Part shown: positions 28,501-36,400 of the stretch, one piece after another
How the letters are laid out: every line of letters begins with the position of its first letter
How positions within the stretch are numbered: the first letter of the stretch is position 1
Assembly (NCBI GenBank): GCA_036850595.1
Contig: CM072158.1
Span: 20,406,044-20,470,043 of the forward strand
Direction: 5' to 3'
DNA length: 64,000 nt
Source: Rhyacichthys aspro
Taxonomy: Eukaryota; Chordata; Actinopteri; Gobiiformes; Rhyacichthyidae
Program-made: the position numbers and the translations under genes
Notes under the pieces: model-generated
The model's database searches: none
The model's input: the letters and a program-made list of their open reading frames with translations, nothing else
Told to the model about the DNA's origin: nothing

Positions 28501-30555
28501 CACAGTCTGTATCAGAATAGACTGAAAAATGAGGATAAAGAGTGCCATTTGTCACGGCAGATTAAGGATATTACCCCCCTGTCCTTTGTATTGACTCAAA
28601 GGTGTCAGAAAGAAGAACATCAGTCAATTTGGAGTATGGGATAGAGCTTTAATATTGTAACTCTCTTACACCTTCTTCAGACCCATTCTCATGCAACCCT
28701 GTGCCATTTGTAATCAGTAGCTCTTAACCCAATCATCCACAGATCTTAATAAGCTGAATTCAGTTGTTCATCTCTCTGTGAGACTGACGAGTGTCTCCGT
28801 CTCAGGGCCCGTCTCTGAATGAGGACCTGAGCGCCAGCAGCTCCAGTTCTGTGGAGATCAGCGGATTGTTGGGTGACGCAAAGACTTCGGGCCTCTCTCA
28901 CAACCTGGCCCTATCTTCAGATGAGGTACACCTACTCACACTCTCTCCAGGAGACAGGAAATATAACTGTCGGCAGAGGCTTTACTGGGACAGCCTCCAA
29001 ACTCATTTTAATTCTTCCTAGCACAGTTTTATTCTACCAAATCAGTAAAGAGGTCACACAGATCCAGCTGTAATACAAGACTGTAGAAATCAATTAGATT
29101 TACACATTTTTTTCAATTCCTTATTTGTCATGTTCCATATTTACCAAAGGCAGTAGAAACGAAGCATCAAACAAAACACACAGCATCATCTGACAAAACC
29201 TACAGTCAACTTCTGTTTTTATTATTATTTAGCCACATTATTAACAAAATAAACCTTTAGATTTTACGTCTAATGACCAAGCAGTGGGGTGAAGTATAAC
29301 CTTTATTTTTAAACATGTCATTTGTATTTGCATTTTTCCTAAGGCTTCCAGCAAAATAAACAGCAAGACATTAATCTGACAACATTACCTGCACATTGCT
29401 ACATAACTCGGTGCCACAACGGTGTGTTGGCTTGGTAACATTACAGTATTGTCTTTTTTCTTTTGTGCTGCCCTGTTCAGAGTCTGGACATGATCGATGA
29501 TGAGGTGAGATCCGGTTCATAAAGCTCTGCATGTTTACTGCCTGCATGATTTTATCTTCATGTTGTATTAGTCTGGTCTGATTTTCAACGTCCCTCACAT
29601 TGACATATGACTGTTCTATGCCCTGCTTTCCACCAAAACCATAAATTCATATTCCTCTGGGTGTGTATGAATAACACATGGCCACGTATCCTCTTTCAAT
29701 TTACATCTAAGATCCTTGATGATGGGCAGTTGTCCAAACAGTATCAGCTGCAGAACCACAGTATCCCAGACTGGACTCCACAGCAAGTGGCCCGCTGGCT
29801 GCTGGGCATTACCCTTGAACACCACATCCCAGAATTCACTGCCAAAAACATTGATGGAGAAAGACTGCTGCAGCTGGACAGCACTGAACTCAAGGTAGTT
29901 GTAGATTTCATTTGATTAACTGAGACATTTTCAGTAGAAGAAGTATTACGTCTGAACCATGTTAGGACCTAATTTGTCTCCATCTTTTTAGGTCACATTA
30001 TATGCCACACTATTTTATGAAATACTTCTGTTGTTCTTAGTTTTGACAAAAGGTGGGGCATATGTACTCTGCACTTTAGTGAGGCATATACAGAGTTTGC
30101 CATGAAGTATATCTTCATTATTGAAGCTCCTCTGTGGTGGAGAGGTTAGTGCACCTAGTTTAGGAGTAAAAGATTGAGGTTTGAATCCCCTGGGAGCAAC
30201 CCCAGCCACAGTCCCGGTCTGCGCAGGTCTTAGTTATTGAAAACTGAAAGATGGACACTTATAGTACCTTGTGCCAAAAAACTGCATGTATACATTAGTG
30301 ACTTGAGTGCTTCACAGCAGCAACAGAACAGTATTAAGTCTTGTTGTGTTTTTAAGGGCTAAAACAAGTGAAGGATGTGTGTTTTATTTTCAGGCCCTTG
30401 GAGTGACCTCCTCCCAAGACCGTGCTCTGATCAAGAAAAAGATTAAAGACCTGAAGGTTCTGATGGAAAAAGCGAGACGTAACCGGGAGAAAGTGGAGAA
30501 ACAGCGAGAAAAGCTACGAAAAAAAGAGGAGGACAAAGAACACACTGAAGAGTGA
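7610..30555 (+). CDS. ppp1r9a: neurabin-1 (protein phosphatase 1 regulatory subunit 9A), 3' part, 18 coding exons
   Basis: Neurabin targets protein phosphatase 1 to the actin cytoskeleton, notably in dendritic spines. Exons by splice sites: 7610-7742, 8767-8887, 10246-10350, 15712-15847, 18454-18606, 19676-19729, 20236-20465, 21489-21585, 22204-22333, 23225-23301, 24474-24624, 24987-25053, 25557-25604, 26021-26069, 28806-28925, 29481-29504, 29712-29894, 30394-30555. They sum to 2040 nt in one open frame, 679 residues plus TGA. In this partial numbering: PDZ domain about 36-126 (GLGISIIGMGVGAD, then RIKVNDQIVEVDG), coiled coil about 130-345, Ser/Gly-rich linker, SAM domain about 570-635, basic C-terminal helix. 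The SAM domain separates neurabin-1 from spinophilin (PPP1R9B), which lacks it. The start codon, actin-binding region and the RVxF-type PP1 docking motif should lie upstream of the window. Downstream asb4 and pdk4 agree with 7q21.3 synteny. Teleosts may carry two copies; which one this is cannot be decided here. Confidence 0.94.
8767..8887 (+). CDS. ppp1r9a: ppp1r9a exon w2 (PDZ, first half)
   Basis: Acceptor tttacag, donor gtgaga. It encodes EDGLGISIIGMGVGAD and GIFVKTVIEGGAAERDG. GLGISI is the carboxylate-binding loop of the PDZ domain. Confidence 0.96.
9120..9400 (+). mobile_element. decayed LINE fragment in ppp1r9a intron
   Basis: In shifting + frames, LGI-x-DHHHFSS, LRRCSSFVTY-like and VLSHLEYG-x-VI resemble the end of the RT domain of non-LTR elements. 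Many stops. Confidence 0.5.
9400..9660. repeat. composite of two decayed fish interspersed-repeat pieces
   Basis: 9411-9470 has the aaggtcctgagtttgactcc motif in + orientation. 9490-9570 has gtggaaactggagtacccag in the opposite orientation of the same repeat family. Confidence 0.45.
10246..10350 (+). CDS. ppp1r9a: ppp1r9a exon w3 (PDZ, second half)
   Basis: Acceptor ccccag, donor gtaaga. It encodes RIKVNDQIVEVDGTSLVGV and SFAASVLRNTSGIV, the second half of the PDZ fold. Confidence 0.96.
10516..10566. repeat. (TA)n microsatellite
   Basis: About 50 bp of TA repeats with a ttta interruption, after exon w3. Confidence 0.97.
11535..11790 (-). repeat. tRNA-like SINE or LINE-associated repeat
   Basis: On the - strand it begins ggcggcacggtggaagagtg and includes gtggttagcac (A-box-like) and ggtcctgggtttgatccc (B-box-like), then tgtgtggagtttgtatgttc. 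The same module recurs at 62510 and 34815-35160. Confidence 0.65.
13910..14010 (+). repeat. 3'-end fragment of an interspersed repeat
   Basis: gctgggataggctccagtca followed by cctgcgacccc and a gaatgaatt tail, matching the reverse complement of 34830-34880. Confidence 0.55.
14060..14720 (-). mobile_element. decayed LINE reverse-transcriptase fragment in ppp1r9a intron
   Basis: On the - strand, LSWGPLLFIINS (near 14690-14640) resembles the RT stretch SVLGPLLFxxY. Further on, FCNINCLS, NALLFGL, ARILPRTPS and IITPVLEQLH (14465-14216) resemble the conserved C-terminal RT region of L2/Rex1-like LINEs. Frames are broken. Confidence 0.7.
15712..15847 (+). CDS. ppp1r9a: ppp1r9a exon w4 (end of PDZ, start of coiled coil)
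   Basis: Acceptor tttgcag, donor gtaacc. It encodes RFVIGRERPGQQSEVATLI, then the heptad-rich EQERRQRELLEQQYAQYDAD. The frame joins exactly to w3 and ends in phase 0 at DDDE. Confidence 0.96.
15848..18453 (+). other. ppp1r9a intron after w4
   Basis: I see nothing in it beyond AT-rich intron sequence. Confidence 0.55.
18454..18606 (+). CDS. ppp1r9a: ppp1r9a exon w5
   Basis: It encodes QTGEYATDDEDTGTAVPG through DANKLYQKFRE. The acceptor is a CAGCAG tandem, so the first Gln may be included or skipped (start 18454 or 18457) without changing frame. Donor gtatgg. Confidence 0.93.
19561..19592. repeat. (GAGT)n microsatellite
   Basis: About eight GAGT units upstream of exon w6. Confidence 0.95.
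19676..19729 (+). CDS. ppp1r9a: ppp1r9a exon w6 (coiled coil)
   Basis: A 54-nt phase-0 exon encoding LQIKHTVTEAEIQKLKNK. Acceptor gatag, donor gtaaga. A (GAGT)n microsatellite lies about 85 bp upstream. Confidence 0.93.
20236..20465 (+). CDS. ppp1r9a: ppp1r9a exon w7 (coiled coil)
   Basis: Acceptor ttcag, donor aa|gtgagt. It encodes 76 residues of charged coiled coil from LASVEREKQRWEKEKSQLK to NKAKKLIKDFQQ, including the conserved SYWIEAQTLC motif. Ends in phase 2. Confidence 0.96.
21489..21585 (+). CDS. ppp1r9a: ppp1r9a exon w8 (coiled coil)
   Basis: Acceptor ccacag, donor gtaaag. It encodes KEVEFIQKEDAERRRLEEAE and AHLAEIQGLQVR, with the first Lys codon split across the intron. Confidence 0.94.
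22204..22333 (+). CDS. ppp1r9a: ppp1r9a exon w9
   Basis: Acceptor tgtag, donor gtcagt. It encodes IATLESELMQLMKQNGIQV, the end of the coiled coil, then an Asn/Ser run and an Ala/Arg-rich linker (AERLAAAQHSPRRAPAT). Ends in phase 1. Confidence 0.93.
22778..23079. repeat. 23-bp perfect inverted repeat with 256-bp loop in ppp1r9a intron w9
   Basis: TTAAAGACAAGGTTGATGGA plus AAT at 22778-22800 is the exact reverse complement of 23057-23079. The loop contains two similar pieces starting ccagaacattttt (22966 and 23083 region, the latter just beyond). Could be a fold-back element. Confidence 0.8.
22974..23125 (+). repeat. local duplication in ppp1r9a intron w9
   Basis: ccagaacatttttcccattt then tagaattact is repeated as ccagaacattttttcccact then tatgattact about 120 bp later, the last unit itself doubled. 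Confidence 0.6.
23225..23301 (+). CDS. ppp1r9a: ppp1r9a exon w10
   Basis: Acceptor tgtag, donor gtctgt. It encodes DLEHSPSKTKAYRGISRD then SISSTEGE, a Ser-rich linker. The phase-1 start and phase-0 end agree with its neighbours. Confidence 0.88.
23653..23698. repeat. (TG)n microsatellite
   Basis: Imperfect TG repeats with TCTG and TGCG interruptions. Confidence 0.95.
24474..24624 (+). CDS. ppp1r9a: ppp1r9a exon w11 (linker)
   Basis: Acceptor ttcag, donor gtgagt. It encodes a low-complexity Ser/Gly/Pro segment from VSEGAGSPAHSRSGSVRSG to TGAQPD. Supported by frame continuity and good splice sites; this linker is poorly conserved in the family. Confidence 0.82.
24987..25053 (+). CDS. ppp1r9a: ppp1r9a exon w12 (linker)
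   Basis: Acceptor ttgcag, donor gtaaga. It encodes GCQSPARSNPCRGLEDHKV and LEP, ending in phase 2, which exon w13 completes. Confidence 0.82.
25557..25604 (+). CDS. ppp1r9a: ppp1r9a exon w13 (basic linker)
   Basis: A 48-nt exon encoding GLSPRKTKKLKDSLGS. Acceptor ttcag, donor gtagga; phase 2 at both ends, so it could be skipped without a frameshift. Confidence 0.85.
26021..26069 (+). CDS. ppp1r9a: ppp1r9a exon w14
   Basis: A 49-nt exon encoding SSTEPTAEDSPEKLKAK. Acceptor cttcag, donor gtaaag. It returns the frame to phase 0. Confidence 0.85.
26942..28081 (+). mobile_element. internally deleted Tc1/mariner-family element in ppp1r9a intron
   Basis: Long inverted repeats of about 200 bp: GAACAAAAATATAAGTGCAAC at the left, its degraded complement ending near 28080, with matching stretches such as gatctaagac and cagatttagac. 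The middle resembles a Tc1 transposase gene but lacks the central part (junction near 27510). Left flank is TA; the right TA is offset. Nonfunctional. Confidence 0.88.
27237..27877 (+). pseudogene. Tc1-type transposase remnant
   Basis: The left part holds the helix-turn-helix region (GMLTAG, AVAREL, FSTIS) broken by stops. From 27548 the C-terminal catalytic region reads MLQHGNARPHVA then FLEAENIPVLAWPAYSPDMS and IEHVWDALD. In Tc1 transposases the second DDE aspartate lies in HDNARPH; here it is Gly. The first Asp region is deleted. Confidence 0.85.
28806..28925 (+). CDS. ppp1r9a: ppp1r9a exon w15
   Basis: A 120-nt phase-0 exon encoding GPSLNEDLSASSSSSVEISG through SHNLALSSDE. Acceptor tctcag, donor gtacac. 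The Tc1 remnant lies in the intron just before it. Confidence 0.9.
29481..29504 (+). CDS. ppp1r9a: ppp1r9a microexon w16 (24 nt)
   Basis: This exon encodes only SLDMIDDE, an octapeptide that also directly precedes the SAM region in mammalian neurabin-1. Acceptor gttcag, donor gtgaga; phase 0 at both ends. Confidence 0.92.
29712..29894 (+). CDS. ppp1r9a: ppp1r9a exon w17 (SAM domain, main part)
   Basis: It encodes ILDDGQLSKQYQLQNHS, then the SAM core: DWTPQQVARWLLGI, FTAKNIDGERLLQLDSTELK. Acceptor is a weaker tctaag; donor gtagtt. The SAM fold identifies this gene as neurabin-1 rather than spinophilin. Confidence 0.95.
30120..30245 (+). repeat. tRNA-like SINE fragment in the last ppp1r9a intron
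   Basis: A-box-like tggtggagaggttagtgc and B-box-like ggtttgaatcc, about 32 bp apart as in tRNA-derived SINE heads. Short and decayed. Confidence 0.5.
30394..30555 (+). CDS. ppp1r9a: ppp1r9a terminal coding exon w18
   Basis: Acceptor tttcag. It encodes the end of the SAM domain (ALGVTSSQDRALIKKKIKDL), then a basic/acidic helix (EKVEKQREKLRKKEEDKEH), and stops at TGA 30553-30555. Confidence 0.96.
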   Translation, partial: ALGVTSSQDRALIKKKIKDLKVLMEKARRNREKVEKQREKLRKKEEDKEHTEE

Positions 30556-32630
30556 ATGTCAGGGCTCCGTCTGCTCACTGTAGCACCACACCGTGGAAAA
30601 GCTCCGTGGGCCCACGCCTGGCCCTCGAGGGACGCCTGCTCTGTCACTGAGTAGTTAACAGGAGTGGAGTGCCATGGCCGACTGTGAGAGCTGCGGGATC
30701 TGTTCACAGAGCATCTAAAACCAAAAGATGGATACGGTCACAGCCTCCTCTTTGCCTATTCAAAACTCCTCCTGCGGTTTAGCCATACAAGAATTAAACT
30801 AGTCCTATTTATTTTGATGATGATAGCTGCAAATCTGGTTTATTTATTTACAAGATGGATTCTGTCAAAGGCGTCTATGTACAGTAATGACTACACACTC
30901 ATACTATGTATCATGTGCCATTTAGGACGACCTGTAAATCATCTTCAGTGAGATATTGTTTATGAACTTGACGCACTGGCCTAGCCATGTGACTCTACTC
31001 CTGTCCCACCACTAGGTGTCCTCACGCTGCTGCTTACACACTACTGAAGAAGACTACACTGGAACTTTTGAATTTACATTTAACAGGAAACACTCTAAGG
31101 ATAATTTAACAGTAACTGTGAAATGCAGATAATGTTTCCATTGAGGCTGCTTTGTCCGGTGCTCCTCACACTACACTGTCTTATAAGGACATAAAGACTA
31201 CTTCAGGTTCACTGTAATCATTTGTAATTTATTAGACCTGTACCACAAAGACAACAACATTACAAGTCAAAACCTCTTCCTGCTTTAAGGCATAAGATTT
31301 GAGTCTGCTTGTAACCTGCTTTTTATATCCTCTTTAACAAACGCTGCCTTTAGAATTAGACATGTCCACTTCACCCGTCTCTACCTTTGTAAACACCCAA
31401 ACACTAACTAGAGACTACGTCAGCAGATTTGTTTTTATTTATTTACTTACAAATGACAAGTTCTATACTGATAACCCTGGAATCCTCTAAACAGAACTAA
31501 ATGCTGCCCACTGGTGGACAGAGTGAGTACTGGGAGGAGACTGGAAATGTCTCTTTGATTGTTTTTACTTTTGTCTTAACTTAAAGCAGCTCATTTAATG
31601 TTTATTTTGTTTTTATAGTTTGCTCCTTCTGTTCCATTCCTGAAAATCATTTTACAGTTTTATGATCTTGATGATATAGAATTGATGAAGAAGTTGGGCT
31701 TTAGCGTTAGACTGGGGACAATTTTACATTACAGTATAAGAAAAAAAAAAAAGAGTAAAAGATGATGGAAATACTGTTACAAAAGTAAAGCTGTAATATT
31801 TTGAGATAAGTGGTATTTTAGAATTAGTCATAATAATGTTGACATATTATGCAAAATTTCAAGATTATTAGGACTACAATTTATTCTCCAAAAACGACCA
31901 CTTTGTTTTGTCTCTTTTGTTATATCTCTATTATCTTCTTTTATTGTTGCTAAATATGCCATATGATATTTCTCACTTTATTTAAATTTATCTTTTAATG
32001 TTTATTTATTTCATTATTTAATCAGGCAGAAATATATGATAACTTAGGACACAAATTAAGATTATGAAGACCTATGAATTTTATTTACCCAAATTGATAT
32101 GATCAGTTTATTTTCTCAATATTTGGAGGTAAATGTTCAATAAGATGGTTCTGAAACGAGGGTGCAGCCCCTTGTGCTCGTAGTCTTAGCCTTCCTCTTG
32201 TACTGTATTAATATGAATATATAAACCCATAAACATCTATTCTTTAAAAATATTTTGTAACGCTCTGGCCTTTCTGTGAATAACCATGCTCCTCCTTTTG
32301 TATGTTGAGTCCAACACAGAGCAATATGCTGTCTGAACCCTGAAAAGCCTTCTTTTCTATTGTGTCAATGAGTGTACGGTTTGTCAGAGGGCAGAGGTCA
32401 GAGGTTGAGCCTGAAGCGTTTGACTGGCCTGATAAGCCAGCGTGTGGATGAGTATGTGTCTGTAGAGAGCAGAGGATAATCTCCACAAACTGCTGCCGTG
32501 ACTCTTTCTAAACCACCTTTTCTTTCCTTTTCCTGTTTGTCTTTACTTTGCTCTTTGTCACATTCTGAAAAGAAACAAAGGGCAGCGACATGTCACAATC
32601 AATAAAATGTGCAGTTACTGTCTGCGGTGT
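30556..32630 (+). other. ppp1r9a: ppp1r9a 3' UTR (predicted)
   Basis: About 2.1 kb without a credible coding frame, AT-rich in its second half, ending near the AATAAA at 32601. A CTCF-like match in reverse orientation (one mismatch) lies at 31504-31517. The boundary is inferred from the signal, not from transcript data. Confidence 0.65.
32601..32606 (+). terminator. candidate poly(A) signal of ppp1r9a
   Basis: AATAAA followed within 20-35 bp by a GT-rich stretch (tctgcggtgtgtctctc), the usual layout of a vertebrate cleavage site. It lies about 2 kb after the ppp1r9a stop and before asb4. Confidence 0.6.
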
Positions 32631-33270
32631 GTCTCTCATTCTTATCAGAAATGATCTACTAAGTATGTATAACAATTTGGAACTGATGACCTCAAATTAC
32701 TAAAATGTGGCCTACGCAAGCGCCCGCAAGTGCTGTCACGTGACCCTGTTTGACCAATCGCAGCCCTCATAGCCACACAGTCACACAAATAGGACAAATA
32801 TCTTCAATATCGTGAATTATGCGTTATCTTTGTGTTGGGCAAGTACTTAAATTGCACACATGGATGATTGGCTTGACTGGGGTATGTTTAATAACTCAGT
32901 GCTCCAGTATTTTTTGGTAAATACTTCTCTTCCCCAGTGAAGGCAGACATTAGCCTCAGCCCTCTTTCTCTCTGACCCTTCCTCTGTGTCACGTCTATTT
33001 TTATTTCTCCTAATTTTACTCCTGCTTATTTTTGACTCTGGCCCTGCCACTTGTCCCACTGCTCCATTTCCTCTGTGATCTGCACTCATGGCTTCTCTGT
33101 AAACATGTCTGTGTCAGGGGGTTTTCACTGGAGAAATGCTGGAGCCCCTCTTTACCCTTACCCTCTCGTTCCTCCTCTCTGTGCTCTGTGCTGTGTGGAG
33201 AACGGTTCTGTCTGAGTGGACTGGTCTGACCGAACCCTTCCCAGAGCCGGGCCCCTCTCCTGCCGAGGCC
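32631..33270 (+). other. short ppp1r9a-asb4 intergenic region and asb4 5' UTR
   Basis: It holds the E-box/CCAAT pair and then pyrimidine-rich DNA before the asb4 ATG. No ORF here resembles a paraoxonase, although human PON1, PON3 and PON2 lie at this place in the gene order. Confidence 0.6.
32735..32758 (+). promoter_or_regulatory. palindromic CACGTG E-box plus CCAAT box, candidate asb4 promoter
   Basis: A perfect 10-bp palindrome GTCACGTGAC (32735-32744), the form preferred by USF and MiT/TFE factors, is followed 9 bp later by CCAAT (32754-32758). It sits about 530 bp before the asb4 start codon and after the ppp1r9a poly(A) signal. Promoter role is inferred. Confidence 0.45.
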
Positions 33271-33430
33271 ATGGGGGAGTTGAGCCGACAGCTAAAGAAG
33301 CGCTTCCTGGGGGCGCTGCAGGCCAACAACGGCCCGGAGGTGCTGCAGATCCTCCGCACGGGAAAACTGGATATCAACACCGTGCTGGAGGTGGATGACC
33401 CCAGCATGGTCCTGGCCTCGTACAAACAAG
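33271..33430 (+). CDS. asb4: asb4 coding exon 1
   Basis: It encodes MGELSRQLKKRFLGALQANN to DDPSMVLASYKQ. Donor gtggga after phase 1. The ORF stays open upstream to ATG 33136, with a hydrophobic N-terminal stretch. Confidence 0.93.
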
Positions 33431-36400
33431 GTGGGACTCAGCGACGGGCTGCAGGACGAGGGTTTGCTCCATTTTAACTAAAGGGCTGCAGGTGTAAACA
33501 ACCACAACTACCACAGTGCTTACTATTTGTATGAAATCATGTCCACCAGATGGCGCCGTACCTCTTTGGATTCTACAGATGGCCGGGACTGCTGTGTAGT
33601 AGCCGTTCTAGGCGTTGGTGTCGTGGGTCTAAATACTGCCAGCACAATGTCCCTCTGTTGCAGCAGTGAGTCAGTTCAATCCGTACTGGCCCCTAATGCG
33701 CACTCAATAAGTCAAATGAACAGATTTTAACCTGCTTGGAAATGGATTTGGATAAGTTTAAAGTGGTTTTGAATGGTTTAAAACTTGTTGCATGCTTTAA
33801 CTCTGACTTCAACCAGTTACAAATGGTTTTAAATAATTTGAGCTCAGGGTCAAAAAACAAGTTTGAGGCTGTTAACAGTTCAGGTCCAGCTGTTTTTTTT
33901 TTTTTGTTTTTTTTTAAAAGCCACATTATATAACTTTTTACTCCACATTAAGGAGCCAGAAAATCATTAGAGTAACAGCATTAAATTCATTTGGATGGTT
34001 TCTTGATGTGAGACTAGCCTATGTTGGAGCCTGGTTTGAGTGATCCTCTACTGATCTGTAACTGTGAGTGAGAACACACATCTTGCCAGAACTCATCACA
34101 TCAACTCAACGTTAAAGCCAAGATATTTATAAGATATTGGTGTCCTCTGTCAGTTTGCAGCAGCGTTACTAGTGCTTTAGTGGGTACAAATGTAACACTA
34201 AGTTGTTTTACACCCACTAAAGCAGGGGGTCCCAAACTTTTCAGACCACGACCCACAAAATAATGGTGTGAGAGACCTGCAACCCCCCACTGTCCCCTGA
34301 GAAGGTTAACATACAACTGTTGTGTACCGAGGCCTATATAAACCAGACATTGTGTAGTGGAAATCGACTGAAGTGGGGGTCCCGACCCAAACTTAAAAAA
34401 AATAGTAAAATAGTATTAAACATCAACCAAGCTCTTATAACAAAAAACATAATCCATGATAAATCCAAGTTAATCATCATCATCTCATGGTCCAGAGCTA
34501 AAGAAACATCATTTTTGCTTCATAGCAGCTTAACACATAGGTTTTATCATTGTGTTTTGAAAGACATTATTGGGGTCCTGACCCTGGTGAACTCAGGGCT
34601 GGCTATGGTCATGCCACTACAGTCAGTGATACTATTAAATCCCTAAGTCAAAGTAGTCATACACCTTTCACACATGCCTGTAGGCATATGTTGACATTAT
34701 ACTCCTACTGCACATGTTACATAACAACTGTTTACCATCAAACCAAAAGTGCAGAAACAGGAAGTGCAGTGTTTATAGGTGGACTGGATGTGGCAGTAAT
34801 TATGGAAATAGAGGATATTCATTCATTTTCTACCGTTTAGTGCCACTGGGGGTCGCGGGTGGCTGGAGCCTATCCCAGCAGCTTTGGGCCTTAGGCGGGG
34901 TACATCCTGGACAGTTCATCGCAGGGCTGACACATTGACAGACAACCATTCACGCTTACATTCATTCACTAAGGATACTTTAGACTTGCCAATTAACCTA
35001 TACATGCATGTCTTTGGGTGGTGGGAGGACCGTAGAGTACCCGGAGAGAACATGGGGAGGACACGCAGACTCCTAACAGAGTTAGCCAACAATGTTTGAG
35101 TTGGCCACAATCAGCCAAGGTTTGAGTCGCCCGGAATTTGAACTCACGACAGTAATAATAATAGCAGTAATAATAGGTACCCTGTAATAATAGGTAAAAG
35201 GTACCCTGCTTGTGTTTTGCAATTTGCTTTTTTTTTCCATTCAGAATTGCAGTAATCACACAAATGTACTAGTTATATGGATGTAGACCATTATCCAGAT
35301 TGTTCTCTTATAGACATCTTATTAAGCATAAAAATTTGGGTTTGTGTCCTATCCTTTATAGCCCTGACAAGCTCTCTTTTGGACATCCGTCTTTGTAAGA
35401 TCCTGTGTGCAACAATTGACATTACAGCAGCTGATCTGACGAAGTTAATAATCCTTTGATTTTAACTGAACTTTATTGAGCATCATCATTGTCTTTTCTC
35501 TAAAACGTATAGTCTATCTGAAGTCCCCTCTGACTGTCTTGTGTTGGTGCAGGATACTGGCTCCCTGGTTACAAACTGGAGAAGTCATGGGCGATGGGTC
35601 TTCACGTGTGTGTGATGTATAATGCTGTGGAAACAGCGCTAGTGCTGATCCAGGAGGGAGCGGCACTGAACCGGATGCCCAATGGGAAGACCCCTCTGCA
35701 CGTGGCCTGTGAGGTCTCTAACGCCGACTGTGTAGCTCTATTGTTAGCTCATGGAGCCAAGGTAAACTGCCTGTCCTTGAGCGGCCACATGCCTCTGCAC
35801 TACTGCATCACCCCAGAGTCAGTGCACTGCGCCCAGCAGCTCATCCTCAAAGGTCAGCACCAGGTTATTACATGGACAGTCATAACCAGTTTTATATTAC
35901 TCACAGGAGTAGTAGGTCAGCTTGTCATAAAAATAACTTAATACGCTCTTACATTGGATTGTATAAATGATGAACAGGAGTAGTAGCTAAGGAGGGGACA
36001 GCAGTCTAGATAGGTAAAAAAAATCTGAATTTAATCAAATCCATTGGTAAAAGTATTATTATTAAATTGTTTTGTATTCTTTTATTACTTGTATATATTT
36101 TCTTGTAAAGCACTTTATATCGAATAAAAAAATAAGAGGACTATTAGACTATTAGAAAAAAATACTAATTTGTAGTTATGACTTATGGACAAAGTCAAAA
36201 AACATCACAGGTAAAAACAAAAACCCTTTAAGCAATAGAAGTTTTTTCAGTGCCTTTATTTTATATTTTATGTGTGACATTTTTAATCATGCAAATCCTC
36301 CAGAATGTAGTGGAGCCATTTTATACAAACTGGCTTTGTTTTTTAGACATTTTCATTATTTATCAAACTGAAATACAGTCTCAACTAATCACTGAAGGAT

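Larger units (their letters stand above)
26070..28805 (+). other. ppp1r9a intron after w14
   Basis: Its centre is the Tc1 remnant (26942-28081); both flanks appear unique and noncoding. Confidence 0.65.
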
